A DNA stretch of 64,000 bases from Amyelois transitella (Eukaryota > Arthropoda > Insecta > Lepidoptera > Pyralidae), in assembly GCF_032362555.1 (NCBI RefSeq), contig NC_083527.1, forward strand, positions 5,332,001 to 5,396,000, in the 5' to 3' direction. Each line of letters begins with the position of its first letter. Position 1 is the first letter of the stretch. Under the pieces are notes generated by a model. The model was not told where the DNA came from, ran no database searches, and worked only from the letters and a program-made list of their open reading frames with translations. Positions 1 through 9,587 of this stretch are shown here, piece by piece. Both the position numbers and the translations under genes were made by a program.

Positions 1-349
1 TTTTATATGAACTGAGAATAAATATAGGCTAATTTTAACTGATTTCACAAAAGGAAGAGGTTCTCAATTCGACCGTATTATTATTTAAAGAAAATTTTAG
101 TTCGACGCGGGCGGAGTTGCGGGCAAAAGTGGGGTTTTTATGTGGCGTATTCAGATGAATCCTACTCCAGATTCCAGAAATATAACCTAAAATTTTAAAA
201 AGAACTATGAAATCAGCATTAAATTAACATACATACACATAATTGTAACCGGACAGACAAACACCTAACAATCATTTCGGCTTTTGGATTAGACATCAAG
301 AAACCCTTTGCAAAAAAAGTATTCGTAAATATCGCTGATTTATTAGTAG

Positions 350-626
350 CTGTGCCCGCGACTTCGTCCGCGTGAAATAGTTATTTTGGGCATCATTGAA
401 GCCCTCAAGGATGAATAATTTTACCCGTTTTTTTTTTCACATTTACCATTATTTCTTTGCTCCTTACAGTTGCAGTGTGATGTTATATAGCCTAAAGCCT
501 TACTCAAATGGTCTATTCAACCCAAAAAGAATTTTTCAATTCGAACCAGTATTCCTGAGATTAGAGCGTTCAAACAAACAAACAAACAAACTCTTCAGCT
601 TTATAATATTAGTAAAGATAGACCTA
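350..626 (+). repeat. Degenerate lepidopteran interspersed repeat
   Basis: It starts near a 'gcccgcgacttcgtccgcg' block and ends near 'tataatattagtaaagat', with a run of caaacaaa just before the end. This arrangement is typical of decayed non-autonomous elements in lepidopteran genomes. Related fragments occur around 21100-21270, 31165-31330 and 33650-33840. It has no coding capacity. Confidence 0.5.
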
Positions 627-654
627 AAATAAAAACTAATGTCATATCCTACTA

Positions 655-870
655 CCTAATAGAATAAATGCGAAAATTCGTAAGGTTGTGTGTTTGTTAC
701 ACTTTCACCCAAAAACTACTGAACTTATATTCGTAAAACTTTGCAGTAATATGTATAGCTTAGACATTTGCATTACATTAATACCAATAACAAGTTACAT
801 ATTATACAGATTTAGGGCGGATAAAGACGCGGGGAACAGCTACTAAAATTATAAAGTAGCTGAATGGAGG
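655..870 (+). repeat. Degenerate Lep1/Helitron-like fragment
   Basis: The sequence contains 'aaatgcgaaaattcg' followed by 'gtttgttacactttcac' and 'aaaactactgaac', matching the 5' half of the better copies at 8423-8656 and 42966-43186. The 3' half has diverged beyond recognition. Confidence 0.4.
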
Positions 871-1021
871 TCGCAAAAAAAATACACGTTAAATGAGAAC
901 CAGTTTAAAAACACAACTTTTTTTAACATACATATAACTGAAATTTATTATTTGAGATTTAAGTCATAATATTTCATCAAATTTTCCATAAAAAACCGGT
1001 TCTGATGTTCGTCATATTAAA

Positions 1022-1207
1022 TTACTAGCGACCCGCCCCGGCTTCGCACGGGTGCAAAATTATAAATGTTATTATACATAAAAACCATCCTCTTGAATCA
1101 CTCTACCTGTTACAAAAAAACGCATCAAAATCCGTTGCGTAATTTTAAAGATTTAAGCATACAGACAAACAGACTAAAATAGCGACTTTGTTTCATACTA
1201 TGTAGTG
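1022..1207 (+). repeat. Interspersed repeat fragment with 'cccgccccggcttcgcacgg' head
   Basis: The head block and the tail 'actatgtagtgatta' bracket a fragment whose 3' part recurs at about 44135-44240. It is probably the end of an old non-autonomous element; the class is not resolved. Confidence 0.4.
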
Positions 1208-1294
1208 ATTAACCGCCTGGTATAGTACTGAATTAGTCGGTAAGGTTAGTTTCTGAGTTCTTCTTTTAAGTTATGGACTGCAACCTGTATTGAC

Positions 1295-1540
1295 GGCCTC
1301 TGTGCCGCAGCGGTGCATACGCTTGTCTGTGACACCGAGGTCCCGGGTTCGAATCCCGGTCAGGGCATGGTGAGTTACGAACTTTCTCTGATTGGTCTGG
1401 GTCTTGGACGTTTATCTATATAAGTATTATATAATAAAATATCGTAGTATCGTTGAGTTAGCATCTCGTAACACAAGTCTCGAACTTACTTTGAGGCTAA
1501 CTCAATCTATGTAATTTGTCCCGTATATATTTATTTTAAA
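1295..1540 (+). repeat. tRNA-derived SINE
   Basis: The head carries a tRNA-like A-box region ('gcctctgtgccgcagcgg') and a perfect B box, GGTTCGAATCC, at 1346-1356, as expected for RNA polymerase III promoters of SINEs. The tRNA-unrelated body ('gagttagcatctcgtaacac', 'gaggctaactcaatct') recurs at 14278-14420, 26063-26270, 33152-33375 and 63388-63622. It is not a functional tRNA gene, because the head does not fold with a proper acceptor stem and runs straight into the SINE body. Confidence 0.75.
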
Positions 1541-1579
1541 AAAAACCTTAAGGACCAAATATAGTGTATACGTACCTAC

Positions 1580-1832
1580 ATATAGTCACGTCTTTATCCC
1601 TCGCGGTGTAGGCAGATCCAACAATCTTGAAAAGACTGATAGGCCACGTTCGGCTGTTTCGCATTGTAATAATTTAAATATTGAAAGGTGCTAGCCCATC
1701 GCCTAAAAGAAGAATCTCAAATTTAAAAGCTTAATCGCCGTTTACTAAATCCATGGGATAGAGATAGAGTGGTCCTATTATTTTTCTACTCGTGCCGGAA
1801 ACCACACGACTTAATCCAGGTAAACCAAATGG
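1580..1832 (-). repeat. Family B SINE-like repeat
   Basis: This is a reverse copy of the commonest repeat in the window. On its own strand it reads from the 'ggcgatgggctagcaacctg' type block to a tail ending 'tagacgtgactatatgtatg'. About two dozen full or partial copies are scattered through introns and intergenic DNA in both orientations. Confidence 0.6.
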
Positions 1833-2126
1833 AGTAAACCAAATTTTTTTAGGTTAAAATAAAACGCATAATTCGTAATCATAAGTCAAAAACCGTCATG
1901 TAATTGTTCAACTTGCTTGTAATGAATGTGAACCTGTTCGGTGGTCGTTAACCTCTACACCGACGGGGTAATTCTGTGTTGCAGTATCGAAGTTGCAACG
2001 GTATCCTTCTGATGTCGTTTTAAATATCAATAAATAGTAGAAATATTCCGAAAGTATATTAAGTATACATAAAGAGAATCGAATAGAGTGAAATTCGCTT
2101 ACAGAAACACATGTGTAACATATACA

Positions 2127-2330
2127 TACATACATACATAAAATCACGCCTCTTTCCCGGAGGGGTAGGCAGAGACTACCTCTTTCCACTTGCCACGATC
2201 TTCATGCAAGCTCGGCGGTTTCGGGTACTTTTGACCTGACCCTTTACCAGGACGTCCTTAATTTGATCAAGATACGTTCGTCTAGGTCTTCCCACTCCGA
2301 CCTTTCCCTCCACACTCTCCTTGTAACACA
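2127..2330 (-). repeat. Family A: 3' end of a non-LTR retrotransposon
   Basis: On the minus strand it matches the fragment at 40905-41190, whose translation contains '[17 protein letters not shown]' and '[20 protein letters not shown]'. That resembles the extreme C-terminus of a LINE ORF2. It ends in a (TATG)n tail. It is heavily 5'-truncated, as is usual for LINE copies. Confidence 0.6.
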
Positions 2331-3155
2331 TTTATACATAAAATCGCGTTTTTATTCTTTACGGGGTGGACAGTGCCAAAACTGTTGATAAGACAGAATG
2401 GTCACGTTCCGATTCAAACATTGACAGGGTGCTAGCCCATCGCAAGGAATTCAAAATTTCTATCCCTTAATTGACTTTTAAAATCTGCACGGGAAGAGAA
2501 GGGGGCGGCCCCTCTCATTTTTTTTATCATTTAGCCAAACAGCTGAACATAGCCTATCAGTTTTTTCGAGACTGTTGGCTCTGTTTACCCCGCAAGGGAT
2601 ATAGACGTGATTATATGTATGGAACGGGCAAATGGATATTTTCCTTGTTCAAACATTAATGTTGATACCCGAAACGTATACTATGAATTATCACAACGAG
2701 AATTTAATGAATACGTCTGGAAGCATTTTATGACCAAAATAAAAAGAATACGTGAGTTTTCCGACAGATATTTGAACCCAAAGAAAAGCAAATTAAGATA
2801 AGATACCGCAATCACGAAGCGAAAAAAATATTTACTTTTGTCATGTACCTACAACTGGCATGTATTTCAGCTTACAACACTTTTATCATCACGGGATAGC
2901 AACCTATCATCACTGCGTGAATCTCAATTCCATCGTTAAGCTATCCAGTTGAACGTGACAGGGCCTTTCCGAGGCGGTTGGCTCTGTCTACCCCGTAAGG
3001 GATAAAACCGTGATAAAGGCGGTATCTTTCTTGAACAGGACGCCGTCAAAATCTAATTGTGTAAATAATAACTACTTGTTAGTGAGTTAAGAAATATTTT
3101 TTTTTGTTGAACTCCTTAGGTATTATTTTAGTTAAATAAACAATGTATTCGTTAA

Positions 3156-3300
3156 AGTACCCGAAACCGCCGAGCTTGCATGAAGAGAGTTATGAATGTG
3201 GAAGCGAAGGAAGTAGGCAGAGATCGCGGCAAGTGGAAAGAGGTAGTCTCTGCCTATCCCTCCGGGAAAGAGGCGTGATTTTATGTATGTATGTATAACA
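3156..3300 (+). repeat. Family A LINE 3' fragment
   Basis: It covers the last ~50 codons of the family A reading frame and the (TATG)n tail. It is closely similar to the copies at 41040-41190, 47579-47800 and 62603-62770. Confidence 0.6.
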
Positions 3301-3734
3301 ATAACCTTGACATTTTCTCAACATACGCCCAGCCCGTGTAATAGCAACATAACACAAATAAATGGCTATTATGTAAGTAATAATGGAAAATCTTTGGTTA
3401 ATCATACTTATAACTACTATAAAATGCGTTTATTTAAGACTTACAAGGTTTACAGTGAGAAGGATATGCAGGAAGTATAGTTAAAAAGTTAGTTATTCCT
3501 ACAGAAGATAGAAGGAGAAAAGAGGAGAATTACTAGAAATATCCTATTAATTTTAAACTGAATATTTCATACAATAAAAATTATTTTGACATTCCTCTAA
3601 CTAAACAACATCCATGGCAACCGTTGCTATGGCGTATACCAAGGAGGTTGCATACAGATACATTGTTAAACCCTGCACTTTCAGGGTTTTCCGCTTTTTC
3701 TCATGGCAACTAAATACGCCTTATTCTTCATGGC

Positions 3735-3860
3735 CTCTCTGAAGAGGGGCCCGGAGTGAGCCTTGTGACTATGATCCTGGATTGGGTGAGTCAGGTTTTA
3801 AGACGATGCGACTCCCGTGTGACCACCGCAACCTTTGCAGGGGAACTTAAACCATATTGA
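3735..3860 (+). repeat. Family G interspersed repeat fragment
   Basis: It contains 'gattgggtgagtcaggtttt' and 'gcgactcccgtgtgacc'. Related pieces occur at 23455-23580, 48570-48760 and 58550-58650, and a short reverse piece follows the Copia element at 13685-13720. Confidence 0.4.
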
Positions 3861-3904
3861 AACATGGTTAAAGCTGAACAAGATGAATGTGCCTATTATT
3901 ATAT

Positions 3905-4215
3905 ACATACAAAAAGTCACGTCCATATCCCTTGCGAGGTAGACAGAGCCAACAGTCTTGAAAAGACTGATAGGCCACGTTCAGCCTTTTGACTTGATGA
4001 TAGAATTGAGATTCAAATAGATGACGTTAAAGGCAACTAAGGGATAGGCTTGTAGTATACTTGAGATTCTTCTTTTGGGCGATGGGCTAGCAAACTGTCG
4101 ATATTTGAATCTCAATTCTATCATTAAACCAAACAGCTGAACGTGGTCTATTGGTCTTTTCCGAGACAATTGGCGCTGTCTTCCCCGCAAGAGTTTATAA
4201 AAGTGATTATATGTA
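3905..4215. repeat. Inverted pair of family B repeats
   Basis: A minus-strand family B copy (about 3905-4020) is fused directly to a plus-strand copy (about 4024-4215). The outer ~110 bp of each side are inverted repeats of each other and could form a long imperfect hairpin in RNA. Confidence 0.55.
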
Positions 4216-4258
4216 TGTTTTTATATTATATGATAACGCCTGAAAAGACAACAACATA

Positions 4259-4301
4259 CACGAAAATTGGTTCAATATATTATATTGAACCAATTTTCGT
4301 G
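4259..4301. repeat. Perfect 43-bp palindrome
   Basis: Two 21-base arms (4259-4279 and 4281-4301) are exact reverse complements around a single central T at 4280. It lies just beyond the (TATG) tail of the family B inverted pair. No ORF or known element explains it. Confidence 0.85.
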
Positions 4302-4787
4302 ACATTACGCACTGGACACACGCATTTTATTCCGGCAAATACTATACTACCCGTTTGCATTTGCGAAAAACGTGTATTTATTTTTTGTACGAGCCCTACG
4401 TGGCACTAAATCCGCGCGGGCGGACCTTGTATTCTTTAATAGGTGGCGCTAGATTCGCGCGGACAGAGCCGCGGGTTTAAGCTAGTATTAACAAAACAAA
4501 AGTAAAAAAAAAAACTACAACACGTTGTCGTTTGAAAGTCTCAACTGAACGCATGTAAACAAAATATTAAGTATTTCCTTGTAAACTATGTAATACAGAA
4601 ACGCATTATAACATTTGTAACAACATTTGAACTTACCGTAAAGTTCACTAAGAGACAAGTTCTGCATTGTTGTACAAGTTAAAAAAAAACTATTTAAAAA
4701 ATTATAAAGAATTATTCTTAAATTTCTGTTTACGCATTTGCGTACACATTACGTTTTAACACCCCTGTTACACACACACACACATAC

Positions 4788-5368
4788 GCATAATCAAGTC
4801 CACATCCCCCACGGGGTAGACAGAGCCAACAGTCCTGAAAAGACTGCTAGGCCACGTTAAGCTTTTTGGCTCAATGATAGAATTGAGATTCAAATAGAGA
4901 TTGGATGCTAGCCCATCGCCTAAAAAAGAATCCCTTTCATTCATTTCAGTTCATAAGCCTGTCCCTTAATAGCTTTTTACGACATCCATGGGAGATTACG
5001 ATAATTTTTTTGTACGTATTATTTTTTCTATTGGTGTCTGGAACCACACGGCACAACACCCCACTAACTAACACTAACACCGCTTCTTATACATGCAAAA
5101 GTAACTCTGTTTGTTACATTCACGCCTAGGACGAATAATAGGACCGCTCCATCTCTTTCCCATGGATGTCGTAAAAGGCGAGTAAGGGAAAGGCTAATAA
5201 ACTTAGAATTCTTCTTGTAGGCGATGGGCTAGCAACCTGTCACTATTTGAATCTCAATTCCATTATAAAACCATACAGCTGAACGTGGCCTTTCGGTCTA
5301 TTCATGACTGTTGGCTCTGTCCACCCCGTTGGGATATAGACGTGGTTATATGTATACATATATGTGCA
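4788..5368. repeat. Second inverted pair of family B repeats
   Basis: A minus-strand copy (about 4788-5060) faces a plus-strand copy (about 5130-5368) across a ~70-bp spacer. Both are near full length, and the arms together could form a hairpin of more than 200 bp. Confidence 0.6.
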
Positions 5369-5639
5369 AAATAATGAGCGTCATAAAGAAGAATGAGAGG
5401 TCTTGCCCTTCAATCTACATAACAATGGTGGAAACATGTCACGGTTCATATCGTTATTATTGAAATTGTTATTCTTTTTCATTATCAGTTATACTTAAAC
5501 AAAGTTATTTATAGTTCAGGGATACGAAGTAATTTTGTTGACATGCCCAAAGCCGGACAAAGACACTCCTTTGCAAAACCTTTTTATTGTATAAGACTTA
5601 TACATACATAAGGCTTTTGCCCGTGGTTACATTTTCCAC

Positions 5640-5780
5640 AATAAAAATTATGCCTATGTCCTTCCTTTGAACAACTCTATCTCTGTACCAAGTTTCACCA
5701 AAATAGGTACAGTGGTATAGGCGTGAAAGCGTAACAGACAAACAGAGTTACTTTCGCATTTATAATATGAGTAGGGATAA
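5640..5780 (-). repeat. Lep1-like fragment, reverse orientation
   Basis: Read on the minus strand it begins 'tatccctactcatattataa' and continues with 'atgcgaaagtaactctg', the characteristic 5' end of Lep1/Helitron-like elements in Lepidoptera. The 3' end with its CTAG motif is not seen. Confidence 0.5.
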
Positions 5781-6170
5781 ATGAACTTGTTTGATTATAT
5801 TGAAAAAAAATATCTCTTTTTCCATGGAAGCAAGTATTTACACCTTACGACTACGCAATACTACCTTGTAAAATTTTACATAGCCTTATTAAAATTAAGC
5901 TTTCTACGGACCTAAAGGAACTAAATATAAGGTCAGCATAAAAATTTCCTCCAAATAATCCACACTCAACATCACTCTATATAAAAATGGCAGATATTTT
6001 TTGTTTAATTTCAACGAGCAAACGGCAAATTAGCAATGATTATCTGACGGATCCCAAAATACACCAATCAGTCGCCAATCTCACGTCACGAAACTCTTAA
6101 ATTAATATCTTCATAGTAACGTGTGCGATAACCCTAAGTTGTTTCATAACATAACAAAAACTTGCAAGCC

Positions 6171-6625
6171 TTCAGTTCCAGTGCGGGTGTACTCAATGCA
6201 CTGAGTGGACGAGAACGACGCACTCCGAGTACTGACACGGGAGTGACTACAAGACACAGAGGGCGAAAATATACAGAATATATTTCAAAAAGATACCCTA
6301 AAGTTTTCACAAAAACATAGAAACTTTAAATTTCAGTGCTAGTGTACTCAACGCACTGATTGGATGAGAATGACGCACTCGGGGTGCTGACACGCGAGTG
6401 AATACTAGACACAGAGGGCAAAAATACACAGAATAGGTATATGCAAAAATATGTATACAGAATATAATTTTAAAAAGTTACCCTAATTTTTTTACAAAAA
6501 TAGAAACTTTCAGTACCAGTGCGAGTGTACTCAATGCACTGAGAGATGGACTGTGGATGAGAGTGGATGAGAATGACGCACTCGGGGTGCTGACACGCAA
6601 GGGAATTCTAGACTAGGGGGACGAA
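6171..6625. repeat. Tandem repeat, ~2.7 units of 161-177 bp
   Basis: Units start at 6171, 6332 and 6509, each with 'ttcag', then a degenerate 'ccagtgcgggtgtactcaa' block, 'gacgcactcgg..tgctgacacg' and 'cacagagggc'. Unit lengths are 161 and 177 bp, and the third unit is partial. There is no coding frame conserved between units. It is a small satellite or minisatellite array, or an amplified internal part of an unknown element. Confidence 0.75.
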
Positions 6626-7244
6626 CAACACAGGTATATTTAAATCCCTAACAAAAGTTGTTTTGCGACAACAACTTGGTAAAATTTAGTTCGAATCTCA
6701 TTTTTATCGTGTACACTTTTGATTGATGTTTCGGGTCCCCAGCCAACAAGAAACCCTTACCATTTCAATTAGTCAATCTATGACCATCAGCAACCTAGCA
6801 TAGCGACCAAAATAAAATTACAAATAGCTATATGTATGATTGATGATTGTTTAGAATTGTTTTAACATACATATATCAGCTGTATGGAAAAGGTTTATAA
6901 TAATTTTAATTAATACAGTGCAATATTTGTCTTGAAAACTTGAAGCAAGTCAAAGTATTGTGATTAGAATTGTGTAAACGTCTTCATTAAACAAATTTTT
7001 ATCTTTCACTTATAAATAACAAGACAAACGGGTACGTTATTATTGTGATTATGAGCACTGCATCCTCCGCCATCTTATTTACTCATGACACGATTACGAT
7101 GGCACAGGTATTTGCTTCCTATTACTGCTATTGCCAAGTAGAAACTTGGAACTAGGTGGAAACTGATTAGGTTATATAATTACAAAATACTAAGTCAAAT
7201 TAAACCTAACATATACCATATATGTGTATGTTTAGATAAACATG

Positions 7245-7580
7245 TATGGTTCGTTAGAATAGAACGACTCCATATCTTTATGTCGTAAAAGGCGATTTAG
7301 GGACTGGCTTATAAACTTGGGACTCCTCTTGTAGGCGATGGGCCAGCAACCTGTCACTATTTGAATCTCAATACCATCATAAAGCCATACATAGCTGAAC
7401 GTGGCATTTCAGTCTTTTCAAGACTGTTGGCTCTATCTACCCCGCAAGGGATATAGACGTGACTACTTATATGTATGTAAAGTTTCCGGCACTTTAGAAT
7501 ACGACCACTCCATCTCTTACACATGGATGTCGTAAAAGGCGATTAAGAGAAAATCAAATAAACTTGGGATTCTTCTTTAA
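7245..7580 (+). repeat. Two family B copies in direct orientation
   Basis: A near-complete copy (7245-7480) ends with 'tagacgtgactacttatatg'. It is followed at once by the head of a second copy (about 7490-7580) that stops inside the 'ggcgatg' block. Confidence 0.55.
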
Positions 7581-8422
7581 GGCGATGAGCTGAAAGTTTA
7601 TAAGTATGTGTATATTTTTTTTTATATTGATTTCCATCTACCTAATGATAAGGTTAGATCTAGGATGGTACCTACATACAAACTCGAATAATGCCTATGC
7701 CTACACACTTTTGCCTTGAAAAATCTTTAGGCTGTAGATATCAGAAACAATCAGGTATCTTTGGCTTACAGTAAAACAGAGTAGGTTACATGCACTTACT
7801 GTACCCGTCGTCAGTACAAATGTCCTCACATTGTTATAATACACTTCTTTTCCATGTCAAAGGTCACGTATGTGATCCGCATAATGTTATCGAATGTTCC
7901 AGTCTCAATTATAATGCAATGAAGATACAAACACAGGTAATTAAATAAGATATTGTTTAAAAAAACAAATAGGTGATTGCGTTCATAATTGTAATTACAT
8001 CTTTATTTTTACTAATTAGCTGTCTATCTCGCTCTATTGTTGCTCTCGCTCATGTGCTGAAGATGTCTAAATTAAAAACATTTTACGAAGGTATTAATAT
8101 GTGGGTCCGTGAGACCTAGGTCTGTCGAACTTATCAGAAAAGCTGTTTGACAAGTGGTTCACAGCACCGTGGATGGTGTAAAAGGCGACTATGGGAATAT
8201 CTAGTTTAAGCTTCCAAGCGGGTCTGAGTGTCTGTTCAGCGGACTATACCTACTTAGCAAAAGGCGTGTGTCGATCAAGTATATTTTTTTAATGAAAAAA
8301 AAAATTTACTCATATCTATAGTGCGAAAGCTGCTTTTCTTCCATTCTATGTCATAAGGCATTCTCTTACAGTCGAACCTTAGAGAAAACTGCGATTACAA
8401 TCGGGGTGGATTCTAAATGTAA

Positions 8423-8656
8423 TCCTACTGATATTATAAATGCGAAAGTTTGCGAGTATGACAGGATGTCAGTATGGATGTTTGTTACACTTTCACGCAA
8501 AAACTACTGAACCGATTACGATGAAATCTGGTATGTAGGGAGCTGAAGACCCAGAATAACATATAGACTACTTTTAATCCCGAAGTTCCCGCGGGATTGA
8601 TGGTTTAGTTATGATAGGGTTTCCACGCGGACGAAGTCGCAGGCGGCGTCTAGTAA
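8423..8656 (+). mobile_element. Non-autonomous Helitron-like element (Lep1 type)
   Basis: The element begins 'atcctactgatattataaat' and ends '..ggcggcgtctagt', so it carries the CTAG 3' terminus expected of Helitrons and no terminal inverted repeats. The internal block 'ctgaagacccagaataacat' is shared with the copies at 42966-43186 and 45857-45976. It encodes no Rep/helicase and is non-autonomous. The family assignment rests on general resemblance to lepidopteran Lep1 elements. Confidence 0.6.
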
Positions 8657-9317
8657 GATATAAATTGCTCTATACACAATGTAGGTACGAGAATAATTCC
8701 TTAATCATGCTTTCAAAATCTACCTACCTGAGTGCATTCACTATGCCACTACCATGATCCATTAGGATCCCAATGTAATAAGGAACCAGGGTCTATCTGC
8801 AGAACAAAGTCTGGCTTTGCCGCCTCCGAAAATCGGAGGTAGAATGGGGAACGCCGAAGAAATCTTGGCTAGACACGAAAGATGAAATGTGAGCCAATGG
8901 ACTTTAAACTGAGGACGCCTTAAGGGCTCTTACAGCGTCGTACGACTTCAATCGCACCAACTCCGACTGTGTTAAATTAAACGGTGCAGCGTGCACGCGA
9001 CTGGCTTCAAATCTAGTGGTCGTACGACCTGTAACGACCAGTCTTAGCGACTAAATTGATGTCGATCTGTCGATTGGTCTCAACTAATCGCTGGTCGCAA
9101 ATTCGCTCTCTGCGCCGTTTTTGGGCACTGAAATTCACCTCGTACGATGCGACCAAGACGTGGGGAGTCGCTGGCACGTTGCACAAGCCCTAAATCGGAG
9201 AAAGTGTAGAGAGTGAAGTCGGAATGCGGATCCTGAACCACGAAGAACTGCAGTGGAGGGTAAGGGTGGTAAGCAGGAAAATAAAAAGACAAAAAAAGAG
9301 AGTTAAGAGAAAATAGG

Positions 9318-9439
9318 TGATGTAATGTCAATATCTAATAATTTAAATTGAGTGCTGCCATCTATGTATAACTTTGGTTTACAATAAAAAAAAAATTTAG
9401 TCGTTCTACTACCTTCAATAGAAACGTTGTTTTATTATA
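9318..9439 (+). repeat. 5' LTR of the Copia element
   Basis: 122 bp, starting TGATGTAATG and ending TTTATTATA, followed immediately by the primer-binding site. It contains 'acaataaa', which could act as the polyadenylation signal in the 3' copy. It is preceded by the 5-bp target duplication atagg. Confidence 0.92.
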
Positions 9440-9587
9440 GGTTATGGCCCTTACGCTCATAATTTCGCGTTAAAATAGTAGTTTTGCAATATTATTCAGT
9501 GAAAAGGACGTGATAGAACTGTATAGTGACAAACTGTTGTTATTTTGCCGTATCATCGCAGGGTACAAGATAAAGTGCATCGCAAAA

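Larger units (their letters stand above)
1..9317. other. Repeat-rich intergenic region, no gene recognised
   Basis: No open reading frame here has a recognisable domain, a splice-supported extension or a plausible codon pattern. The stretch is a mosaic of interspersed repeats, listed individually where they can be bounded. Between about 8760 and 9317 lies unrecognised unique-looking sequence, richer in CpG than its surroundings, which ends at the Copia insertion. A frame ending in TAG just before the Copia LTR reads as a short basic peptide; it could be the tail of an older element but I cannot name it. Confidence 0.6.

Noticed and set aside
1295-1370. tRNA gene
   Set aside because: A and B boxes are present, but the sequence continues into a repeated SINE body and lacks a proper acceptor stem; four relatives share the same body.
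9080-9331. 83-codon minus-strand frame overlapping the Copia 5' LTR
   Set aside because: Its start lies within the LTR, no domain is visible, and the frame is interrupted by the insertion boundary.
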